In this document: in pieces, positions 36,401 to 46,077 of the stretch
How positions within the stretch are numbered: the first letter of the stretch is position 1
How the letters are laid out: every line of letters starts with the position of its first letter
NCBI RefSeq assembly: GCF_030704535.1
Contig: NC_081807.1
Coordinates: forward strand, 7,280,001-7,344,000
Direction: 5' to 3'
Length of the DNA: 64,000 nt
From: Vitis vinifera
Taxonomy: Eukaryota; Streptophyta; Magnoliopsida; Vitales; Vitaceae
Program-made: the position numbers and the translations under genes
The notes under the pieces: model-generated
The model's input: only the letters and a program-made list of their open reading frames with translations
Told to the model about the DNA's origin: nothing
Database searches by the model: none

Positions 36401-37969
36401 GTTGGAGTTCTGAACTAGACAAATCTGCTCCAAATGTGTTTTTCTAATAGGCAGTGAAGACTATTTTGAAAAGCACCTAATAAAGGAGGAAAAGTTGTTT
36501 CACGTGTATGCCTATAGCTAAGGTAGGTTAGCAGTTGAAGATCGGAATTCACAAATAAAAGAACACATTTCACAATTGAAATGTTAAACCAAAGACATTA
36601 GAGAATTTGAAAAGTCAGATTTTTGGTTAAAACTGTGGTTTATTTCTTGTTATATGCAAGTTCATCAGAGAATAATTACTAAAAACCCTTAAACCAAGTT
36701 GATTCAAAGAAAAAAAAAATCAGATATATGCTGTTGAACTGAGATGCGAAGGCAAAAGCCCACTCCCTGCACCTTCTTATATAAAAAATGCTTATTCGAA
36801 TAATGAGTTCAAATTCTATAATTAAATGATACATTAATAAGAATATACAAGGAAAATAATACATTTACGGTGGAAGCAACAAATATATAAATTTTAAACC
36901 TCTATCATGTTCAGATTATAAATGAACTATTTTAGTAAAAGCTCTTAATTTAAATCTAAATTAAAGACTAATATGAATGTAGTAAGGAGATAGCATAACA
37001 TAAATTTAAATATTGGAAAATAGAATCCTGATAAAAATTTATCTATTTCTGCATCTGCATATAATGGGAATGATTCTGGAAAAACTTTTGATCCTGATGG
37101 AATCATGAAATAAAGTCCAGGCTGGCAGCTCCAAACCCCTCCAGTTCATTTTCTATTTAAGAAACCCTGAATTCATAACTGAAAGCATAACCTTTGACGA
37201 CTCAGGACATTTGTTGCATAAGTTTTTAAGAGAAGAAAAAGAAGAAACTAGTTTAGGTTGCATAGGAGCTAGAAAATTGGATTTCATTGGGATTAAAAAT
37301 TCCCATTATACCCAAGTAACATTTTGTAGATTTAAGGTCTAAAACATTTAACTCCCTTTCGAATTGATTGGCATATAATGCAACCAAACATCGGAATTAT
37401 TTTCGGTTCAAATTTCCAAGGGCCCAATTTCATGCAAGTAATGCGGCCTCAAAAATCACTCTTCCCAGTCCTAATCACATGGCAATTTCATGTGATGATG
37501 CATACAACCTAGGATGATTCTCAAAACACTAGGAGCAAGCCCAAGCAAATCATCCCGAAGAAATAAACAAATCCCCACGAAAACACCAAAAACAGATGAT
37601 AAAAGCCAACCAAAATGGGTCATCCTCCACATTCCACTATGGACACATCATAAACAGATGAGCAGACAAGAACGAAGCTTTTCTCCCCCAAACACCTGAT
37701 CCAGAGAAACCCACTTCGATCTGAAAACTTACCCACAAATTAACCAATGATATAACCAAAAAAGACGAAAAAAAAATTAACAATCCACGCCAATATCCAC
37801 CATTCGTTGTTCCAATTTTTGGTACAGAACACACCCTTTTGCACGTACAATGATAAAACAGTGGAAGAATCATGGGCATACAGAGGAAGACGAAGAGGTA
37901 CCTGGATTCTCTATCGAACTTGAAACGGTGTCGCTTTGAGTCCGAATCTCGACCTTCTCGTCGAGACAT
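30459..37969 (-). CDS. Arg/Asp/Gly-rich, probably nuclear disordered protein, 4 exons, 344 aa
   Basis: Coding exons on the minus strand: 37902-37969, 33910-34171, 32228-32288, 30459-31102. All splice sites are GT/AG and the phases join to 344 codons plus TAA. The start MSRREGRDSDSKRHR runs into SPKRSRRDGKPE across the first junction, giving an RS-like basic N-terminus. A central acidic/basic stretch contains LQDALPLEAPL. Exon 4 has a 9-residue repeat (GDRDxKDQH), a bipartite basic patch (PPARKRPAFREKK), a Gly/Arg segment (RYGSGRGGGNFRERDRFGG) and a Glu/Lys-rich helix at the end. No folded domain is seen. The composition fits a nuclear RNA-associated or splicing-linked protein (inference). I do not recognise the family. 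Confidence 0.85.
31017..31088 (-). repeat. 27-bp coding tandem repeat in exon 4
   Basis: Two full units (31017-31043, 31044-31070) and a partial third (31071-31088) encode the 9-residue GDRDxKDQH repeat. The length is a multiple of three, so unit number can change without breaking the frame. Confidence 0.8.
32046..32062. repeat. (CA)n microsatellite
   Basis: Short CA repeat of about 8 units in an intron. Confidence 0.85.
32815..32829. repeat. LINE target duplication, left copy (15 bp)
   Basis: AAAATTGGCAGCAAT, identical to 33723-33737. Confidence 0.9.
32830..33722 (+). mobile_element. 5'-truncated LINE with perfect 15-bp duplication
   Basis: An 893-bp insertion on the plus strand. It carries the last part of LINE ORF2: FSVKSLYSAL-like start (broken), a CAKEESINHVLIHC zinc motif across a frameshift, then an open stretch 33277-33564 (LFWSLWKKRNRIAFENE, terminal FFDWLGSR). 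After the stop comes a 3' UTR and an A-rich AAAATAAATAAAAATAAAA tail. Direct repeats at 32815-32829 and 33723-33737 flank it. It is antisense to the host gene and lies in the intron between exons 3 and 2. It is close kin of the LINE at 19676-20735 (same terminal motif). Confidence 0.92.
33723..33737. repeat. LINE target duplication, right copy (15 bp)
   Basis: Identical to 32815-32829. Confidence 0.9.
34172..37901 (-). other. Intron 1 of the Arg-rich protein gene (3.7 kb)
   Basis: It runs from donor GTACCT (37901) to acceptor AATAG (34172). I found no exon, complete transposon or RNA gene inside. There are A/T-rich stretches and a long A-run near 35958-35984. A long first intron is common for regulatory content in plants, but nothing specific is visible. 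Confidence 0.6.
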
Positions 37970-38082
37970 TGCGTCTTCTTCTTCCTTGCAAGATTACAGA
38001 AGAAACAACCACGAAGACCTGCACTTTAATAAGGGGGCTTTGCTTGAATGAGATATGATGGTATACAAATTATCACCTTGAG

Positions 38083-38091
38083 CTTATATAG
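38083..38091 (-). promoter_or_regulatory. TATA box of the Arg-rich protein gene
   Basis: CTATATAAG on the minus strand lies about 115 bp upstream of the ATG (37969), predicting transcription from near 38055 and a short 5' UTR. Confidence 0.6.
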
Positions 38092-38099
38092 GAAGGGCG

Positions 38100-40741
38100 A
38101 TGAAATGATCCTAGCCATTCAGTCCAATTACTAGATGGAAATGACCAAATCGTAGGGTCTTGTTGTCATATGATGGAATAGATGAAATTTTTTGAAGAAT
38201 TTAGCAAAATCGAAAAAAAAACTAACAAGCCGATCCAAACCAACTAAAATCAATCATATTGATTCAATTTTTATTAATAAAAAAGGTGGATTATATTTGA
38301 AGATTTTGAAAACCGACCTTGTTAGTTTGGTTTTCGATTTTCTTATCTCGTAACCGATAAAACAAAATCAAATCGATATTTCAAAACTTATTCATAATTA
38401 TTCGATATTTGATAAGTATATTTTTTCTTATTAGATTATGTCAAAGTGATTCATTATTTTTTATATTATGGTAAAATTAATTTTAAATGCATTGAATATA
38501 TTTTTAATATTAAATCTAAGTTGGTTTCAATTAATTTTAATAATAATTAGACTTAAGGTATAATATAAACTCAAATTAATTGGTTTTAAACTTAAAACAA
38601 GCTGGAATTTACAAGAGAACCGAAAACTCAAAAAGGTCATTAAATTGAATCGAAACTAATCCACAAAAATCGAACTAAATAGACCTTAGAAAGCTTGGTT
38701 CGATTCAATTTAGTTTTTTCACTTCAAATTTGATTGATTTGATATCAATTACGTAGAAAACCAACTATATCAGTTTGATTCATTTTTCACTTAAAAACTG
38801 ATCCAACCAACCTTATTTACATCCCTTGAGCCAAGGGGGGAAGTTGAAGGAGCAGGGCAGGGATTTGCCGCTCTTGGGTTTTACTCCATCACTGACTTAA
38901 GCTCTGATTTTTATAATATATCATATACTAGTTGGATGACAGACCATTTTCTTTTCTCATCATATATTTGACTCTTGCAACACCTTTTTGTAGGAAGGAG
39001 AAAAAGGCAATCCTTGACTTCTCAACTTCTCTCAATTCTTTCAAGCTTTCTATTCAATTCTCAAGTTTTCTACTCAACTCTCAACCTTCCAAGTTTCAGG
39101 CTTGAAGCCCTCAAGTTCTTATTTATTAGTAATTTTATTAATTATTATTTTTATTTATTCACTTAAATTTTTATTCTTTCAATTTGTTAATTTTAGTCAT
39201 AACATAGATATAATTTTTTATTTTATATTCCTTTTTAATATTTACAAATTTGATGAGTTGTCATTTATAACTAATATAAAAAATTTGTTTAAACCATTTA
39301 TAAAAATATTTTTTTATTTTTTTATTTTTTTATTTTACTTATTTATTAAGATTTATTCTTTTCTTCTTTTTTTTTGTAATTTTTCTCCTCTATAAATTCT
39401 ATATTATTTTCATTTCAAAAAAAATAAAATGGACCCAAATAAAACTATCATGATGATATATATATATATATATATATATAAGAAAAAGTATATTAAATCA
39501 TGAAAAGATGATTTTAGAATTGTATTTTGATAAGGGTGATTTTAAAATTTTACTTAGAATTATATTTGGGATTTTACCATACAACTATCATGAAATTTTC
39601 TTCTCTATTATTATTATTTTTTTTTTCAAAAAATAGATGATAGTATGAGGAAAGAACCCAAAAACACACAAGTTTACTCCAAATTTGAATATTCACATTT
39701 GGTTATATGTTATAGATATTTTCAATATTATAACCATGAGGTGTAATTGTAATACTCCATTGATAATAAAATTAGTTTAATATCATGGTAATAAAATATA
39801 ATTATTTTAAATTTTTTGACATAAGATAATTAAAAAATGTTTTAAATTTATAAAATTTTAAAAAGAGTCTAAATAAAAATTGCATTTAATTGAAAAATTA
39901 ATTGTTTTTTTGTTTCTATTTTTTTTAAAAAAAAAAACATCAAAGAGTTTTGTATTTATAAGATTTCTTATCATTTTTTAAATTTTAAAAATAAAAAATA
40001 AAAAGGCTTATCCTACCAAGACTTAAAAATAATTTTTTTTAAATATGAGTTAGGATTTACACTTTACAAGCTTTTTGAAAGGATTGTTTTATACTTAATT
40101 TGAATAAATTATCATAAATTTAGAATAATTCCTCAATTACTAAACATACCAAAATACTTTTATGACTAATATATATATTTCAAATATTTTATCATAAAAA
40201 AGTTATAAAAATATCTAAATTTCCTTTTAAAAAAAAAATCCACTAGGCAATAGCATTGGTCAACCCATCACCTTCATCACTATTTGTCTTTGGAAACTTC
40301 AACCGCTGAATATGATAAGGGTCAAGAGATGACTCTGCACACATGACCATGGGTTAAGAAGAGGGCTCAATACATCAAGGCAATGTTGCAACAAGTATGT
40401 GTGCCAAGATATGACTTGACACACATTGGGTCGTCTCAACACACACCATTAAGTTGAGTGGCACACATGGGCTAAACATGATGTGGTACTTGGCATTGAG
40501 GAGAGCCTAATAACAAACTGTGAGACACGAAGGCATCATACTTGGAGCACAGAGGTGTGACATCTTGGTATTTGGGGAAGCCTAAACAAGGGGTTGCTAG
40601 GACCATAGGAGCATGACACCTGGTATGAGAAGTTGCAATGCGTCTGACATAGTACACCTAGTATGCTGAGATTCTTGTTAGAGACTTGCCAAAAGCCTAG
40701 AAAATCTCTACAAGCAAGAGGTGCAACTAAATCCTATGAAG
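38100..40741. other. AT-rich intergenic DNA
   Basis: No coding region. About 38200-38820 holds recurring strings of the type AACCGAT/AATCAAACCAAC and TTGGTTCGATTC, as in decayed repeats. About 38990-39110 is a CT-rich stretch with repeated CTCAA(C/G)TTTCT blocks. A (TA)n tract lies at about 39454-39480. 40240-40740 has CACACAT-rich blocks of unknown origin. Confidence 0.45.
39454..39480. repeat. (TA)n microsatellite
   Basis: About 13 TA units. Confidence 0.9.
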
Positions 40742-40746
40742 GTGGC

Positions 40747-41290
40747 TGTTGAGACGTCATTTGTTTGTTTGGCCCTGGGCAGCCACATGGGCCGGATACC
40801 AGAGTGGCCTCCCCAGGATTCGAACCCAAGTCCAAGACTTAAGGACGATAAGGTTGCCCTCCTGGTACCATCTGTGCTGTTTTGTTGGGACGTCATTTGT
40901 TTGTTTGGCCCTGGGCAGCCGCATGGGCCGGATACCAGAGTGGCCTCCCCAGGATTCGAACCCAAGTCCAAGACTTAAGGACGATAAGGTTGCCCTCCTG
41001 GTACCATCTGGGCTAGTAGCACAGTAGCACAGATGGTACCAGGAGGGCAACCTTATCGTCCTTAAGTCTTGGACTTGGGTTCGAATCCTGGGGAGGCCAC
41101 TCTGGTATCCGGCCCATGCGGTTGCCCAGGGCCAAACAAACAAATGACGTCCCAACAAAGCACAGATGGTACCAGGAGGGCAACCTTATCGTCCTTAAGT
41201 CTTGGACTTGGGTTCGAATCCTGGGGAGGCCACTCTGGTATCCGGCCCATGCGGCTGCCCAGGGCCAAACAAACAAATGACGTCCCAACA
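40747..41290. mobile_element. Palindromic four-copy tRNA-like (SINE-like) element with 5-bp duplication
   Basis: Four near-identical units of about 130 bp: two on the minus strand (40747-40879, 40883-41012), then two on the plus strand (41024-41158, 41159-41290). Each unit has TAGCACAGATGG or AGCACAGATGG-like A-box sequence and GGTTCGAATCC, a perfect Pol III B box. The whole block starts TGTTG and ends CAACA and is flanked by GTGGC at 40742-40746 and 41291-41295. The outer copies differ at two sites, both G-to-A in the first copy (40752 in GAGACG, and CCACATG for CCGCATG). All overlapping open frames are repeats of the same unit, not genes. Confidence 0.85.
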
Positions 41291-42419
41291 GTGGCATGAC
41301 AAGAGAGTGGGTTGTTGAGCTTGGTATTGTGGGAGTCATGTTGAAAGGACTTGTTTATTTCCTGTAATCTCTTGAGAGTAATACAAGTGAGGGTTTTTCC
41401 TTGTAAGTGTTGCTTTAAGGGCTCTTATCCTCGTACATCTCATGGGAGTTGGAAAAGGTTAGCTTAGAGGACTTCTAAGTGCCGTACAACATAACATGCT
41501 TGTGATAATAGGCACTTTAAGATTGTAAAGATTCATTATTTGAAATACAATATAATACACATATTCAATTTCATGGCATTAGAGCTTTAGGCTCTTTCAT
41601 TTTCTACTTATTTCTTGGTTTCAAAGAATTTTGCAATTGTTGGCCTTCAATGCTGACAACGATGAACTGTTCTCATTTTTTTTTTTCATACCATTCTATG
41701 TGGTTGCAAATTTACCTTTTACTCAACATACCATGAAAAAAATCTCTAAGGTAAAAAACAAGGTCATGGCTTCTTAATAGCATACAAATGAATATCAAAA
41801 TCTTCAAGCATCCTATAGACTAAATGGGAGGAATGATCTCATTTGGTCACAACTAGTTCGAACCTTCTTGAAAGATTAAGAAAAGCTAAGTCATCTACTT
41901 AGACTAAAGTCTAGCCATGATAATCCTTAATTTAACATTTGAGATGAAGAAGATTTGAAGATTATGTCTTGGCTCAGAAATTCTATGCAACTTGATATCA
42001 ATGGCACTTGTACCTTCCTCACCAAAATGATGGAAATTTGGGAAGTTGTGCAACAAACATAGTCTAAGGTCTAAGATGCTACCCAAATCTATGAAATCAA
42101 GACAAAAATCATGACTCCCAAACAAGGTATCATGTCTATCATAGACTATTACAATACAATAAATTAAACCATTACTAGAATTTCAAAATAATGTGAGTGA
42201 AGAAGCTGCTATATTACAAGAATATGTAGAAAGAAAGAAACTCTTTGAGTTGTTAGTTGATCTTAATGTCGAATATGACCAAGTTTGTGTTCAAGTCCTA
42301 AGAAAAAAGTCCTTCCCATCATTGAGTGATGTTTTCTCAATAATAAGGTTGAGGAAAGATGTCAAACAATGCTTGATAAGCAATTCCTTGAAAGTTCAAC
42401 ACTTTTTATTGCCAAATTG

Positions 42420-43060
42420 AAACAATTAAATGTTAGTTATGAATCAGGGGTTGTAGAATAACGACAGTGATGGGGGAAAGCCTTTTAAAGTTTATTCAAG
42501 GAAGAAAGGGAAGACCTAAGTAAACTTTAAGTAGGATTAATATTAATTAGAATTGAATTGGGATTGGTATTTGTTGGAGTCTAATTAAGATTAGCTAGTT
42601 GAGTTATAATATAATTAGAATTTGAGTCATAATAGGTTATTAGAATCCTAGTAGACTTTGGATGTTATAATTAGAATTAAAATCATAATAGGTTATTAGA
42701 ATCCTAGTAGACTTTGGATTTCTTAGAAAAGCCTATAAATAGGCTAATCAATGTAAATCAAAGGGATGAATTTGATGAATAATATTATACTTTCTTTTAT
42801 TGCAAGGTTGCAACCCTCAATGGTGAGACTCCATTGATTTTCTTCTAGGTGAGACTCCTAGAAGGCCTTAGTGAGACTCTAAGGTTTTCCATCTTTTCTT
42901 CATTGTTTCTTCTTTCTCTCTATTTCTTATCTTATAATTTTCTCTACCATAAAGTTTATTCCTTGTTCCTCTCCTTACACCCTAAAAATAAAACCCTAGC
43001 CCACCTACCCTTGAATGTAGGCTACCATCCTAGGGTTGTCCTACATCAGACAGACTTACT
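42420..43060 (+). mobile_element. Insertion inside the copia gag, possibly a solo LTR
   Basis: Copia gag coding stops near 42420 and resumes near 43075 with a zinc-knuckle region. The intervening 640 bp is non-coding. It includes a 50-bp tandem duplication, TCATAATAGGTTATTAGAAT and onward, at about 42626-42670 and 42679-42722. The CTTAGAAAAGCCTATAAATAGG string at 42720 holds a TATAAATA box, as in LTR promoters. Ends and target duplication were not resolved. Confidence 0.5.
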
Positions 43061-44109
43061 ATAGAATTTAGGAAAATAGAAGAACCCAAATCAAATATTA
43101 ATAAAGATGGCTTGTGGTGCAACCATTGTAAAAAAGCCAAGCCACACCAAGGAGAACTATTGGAAGTTTCATGGTAAACCTTAGTCATCCAACAAGAACA
43201 ATGACAACCAGGGAGCACAAACTAGATAGTAAGAAAGACAAGCATTTGTTGCTGATTTTGAAGAGGCTTGCCAAGAGAATGCAATGAATAGTCTTGAAAT
43301 TAGAGGATTCAATAAAGAGGAAATTAAGTGACTTAGAAATATCCTCTCATCACTAGAAAACCTGAGTGTTTGACGCTTTTTGGCATGCTCATGTAAATAT
43401 TCTGATTCTCATGGTTTTAATGCCTCAAAAGATCATTTATCAAGTTCCTAGGTCATTGACTCAAGAGCTATTGACTATATGACAAATTCTTCACACTGTT
43501 TCTATGTCTTGAAAATAAAAAGATTAAAATAATCGATGGTACTTTCGTTGCAATAGCTAGTCAAGGTACAAAAAATTTGTCGCCATTTTGATCCTTGAAG
43601 TTAATGTTACATGTGCCAAAACTATCTAATAATTGCGATGTAACTTTTTTTCCTTCTTATTGTATATTTCATGATCAAGTTACAAAAAAGCTGATTGGGT
43701 ATGCTATAGGAAAGACTCTCTTCACCTTCTTAAAGCTAGTAATGAAATAACACTTGAGAAAATTCAAATATGGGAAATTGTAGAACTTCCTAAGGGAAAA
43801 AGGTCAATTAGGTGTAAATAAGTATTCATCATGAAATACAACATAGACAAGATTTTGGAGCGATACAAAGCTAGATTAGTAACCATGAGTTATATACACA
43901 CAAACTAATGGATTTTATTATAAAGAAATTTTTGCCCAGGGACAAAGATAATCATATCTTGTTATCTTCGGCTACTAATCTTAGTTAGTCCTTATAGCAA
44001 TTTGATGCTAAAAATGCATTTTACATGGTGATTTAGAGGAGGAAGCCTATATAGAAGCTCCACTAGGATCTAATGAGAATTTTAGTAAGACTCATATGTG
44101 AAGGATATG

Positions 44110-44945
44110 AAAAACCTTTGTCTCTGTTGGGTAACATCTAGAGGTGGGGGGGTGGTGAATGGGTGAAAATTAAAAAATGCAAAACAAGAATTGAATTTCT
44201 TAACCTAAAATAACCTATGAGAGATATCTAAGCCAATTTAAAGCAATTGAATCCTATATGATAATAAGAATATTCAATGTAAACACGATCACATAAGAGA
44301 AACAATTCTATATGAAAAACTCTCACACTAACTGTGGAGATAAAAAAAAAACCATGAGGTCTAAGGCCTCTAATCTAATAATTCACTATATGAGATCAAA
44401 TTTACCTGGTTGCTTATCCTAACAACTTACTCTCCAGTACCTATATTATGATCCAGGTTCGTGACACAACACCTCTATTCTCTTCAACCTCTGAGAGGAT
44501 ACAAGTCCTTCCAAAAACCTAGAATTTGATCAATGAACTCTCAAGAGAGTTGGAGAATGACAGGGCAAGTTAAGGTTAATTCTCTCAAAGCATCCCACTA
44601 AAAGCAGGTTTATAAAGGGTTTATATAGATCCTAAGACCTAGAGGATCAATACCCAAACTTTCCAAAAGAATAAATATTTAATCTCTAAAAATGTGATCT
44701 ACCATATTTTACAAAAAATAATTTAAAAACTTAAGAATTTAAAAAAAATTTGAAAAGATTTCATATTTTAAATTAAAAAAGATTTAGAAAAACTTTCTTT
44801 TAAAATTTTTTTAATTTAAATTCTTTTTCAAATCTCTTTTCCAAATTCCTTAAAAGATTTGGAAAGATTCTCTTTTTTAAATTCTCAATTTAAAATCGTT
44901 TTCCAAATTATTTTTATTATTTGATATATTTTTACTTAATCATTA
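44110..44945. mobile_element. Second insertion inside the copia element
   Basis: It starts near TGTTGGGTAACATCTAGAGG with a G-run and breaks the copia RT frame, which resumes near 44947 (DDLKEIEWLRQHL). It is AT-rich and non-coding. A family was not recognised. Confidence 0.45.
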
Positions 44946-45851
44946 CTGTAGATGATTTGAAGGAAATAGAATGGCTTAGACAACACCTTGAAGTAGAGTT
45001 TAAAATAAGAGATCTTACAAGACTAAAGTGTTTCTTGCATTGAAGTGGCCCATTCAAGGAGTGGTATTTTCATATGACAACAAAATATGTTCTTGATTTG
45101 CTAAAGGAAACTAGGATGTTAGGATGTTAGCTAATTGACATTGCCATTGAACAAAATCACAAATTTGGTGATGTTAAGGAGGTAGTTGTAGACAGAGATA
45201 TATATCAAATTTTAGTTGAAAAGCTAATTTATTTATTCCATACCAGACTAGATATAGCCTATGTCATGAGTAGTGTAAGTCAATTTATGCATTCACTTAG
45301 AGAAAGTCATTTTGAAGCAATCTATAGAATTCTTTGATACTCGAAATTCACTTTTAGAAGGATATTTTTTTAAGAGGAGTATGAAGTTTGGAACCGCACA
45401 CTGATTTAGAGTTGGTGAGGTCAGTTGTAAACCAAAGGTTAACATCAAGATATTATATGTCCCTAGGAGAAACCTCGGTTGAATGGAGAAGTAAGAAGCA
45501 AGGGGTCATGGCTAGATCAAGTACAAAGGCAGAGTTCAGGTCTAGGCATATGAGCATCTTTGGTTGCAGATTATTCTTAATGATCTTAAAATTAAACAGG
45601 AACAAATAATGCAATTGTATTGTGACAACAAGTCATTGCACAAAATCCTATCCAATATGATCATATAAATCATGTGGATGTTGATAGACATTTCATCAAG
45701 CAAAGTCGGATAGTGACTTGATTTGCACTCCCTGTTTTTCAGTGGATAGACAATTGGCAAATATCTTGGCTAAAGAACTTCCAATTCAAGCATTTCAGAT
45801 GATCACGAGCAAGATGGGAATGGACTATCTATTAACCAACTTGATAAGGAG

Positions 45852-46077
45852 TGTTGACACAACAGTTACGAATCCATATAAATTACTTTATATTTTAGGA
45901 TGTTTAAATTTAAGAAATTACTTACTTTTTTTTTTATTTTTCCATGTAATTCTAATTCCTTGATTTCTTAATTTTAGGATAGATATTTTAGGAAGTTAGT
46001 TTTTTCTTTTTCTACTGTTATAAAGACCTATAAGATTGCACAGATTCATATTTCAAAATGATACATATTCAACTTCA
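45852..46077 (+). repeat. 3' LTR of the copia element
   Basis: It begins TGTTGACACAAC after the purine-rich ATAAGGAG and ends ATACATATTCAACTTCA. Its end resembles the sequence just before the primer-binding site at 41574 (AGATTCAT...CATATTCAATTTCA). Confidence 0.65.

Larger units (their letters stand above)
41574..46077 (+). mobile_element. Decayed Ty1/copia retrotransposon with nested insertions
   Basis: The primer-binding site TGGCATTAGAGC (41574-41585, near match to the initiator-tRNA-Met site) follows an LTR end, ATATTCAATTTCA. Next come gag (to about 42420, motif PSLSDVFSIIR), a zinc-knuckle remnant near 43100-43200, RT (RYKARLV near 43865; QFDAKNAFY near 44000), then TRLDIAYVMSSVSQFMHS (about 45243-45300) and RNase H (SSTKAEF at 45520). 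The 3' LTR is 45852-46077 (TGTTGACAC...AACTTCA). Frames are broken by stops. Insertions interrupt it near 42420-43060 and 44110-44940. The 5' LTR start was not found. Confidence 0.8.

Noticed and set aside
39102..39395. 97-codon Phe/Ile/Tyr-rich frame that looks like a membrane protein
   Set aside because: It is read from a T-rich stretch; the bias comes from base composition.
41024..41110. A functional tRNA gene in the palindromic block
   Set aside because: A and B boxes are present but the acceptor and anticodon stems do not fold into a cloverleaf, and the unit recurs four times. It is SINE-like instead.
40708..41339. Several overlapping open frames on both strands, up to 133 codons
   Set aside because: All are frames of the same palindromic tRNA-like unit; the same peptides recur in different reading frames and strands.
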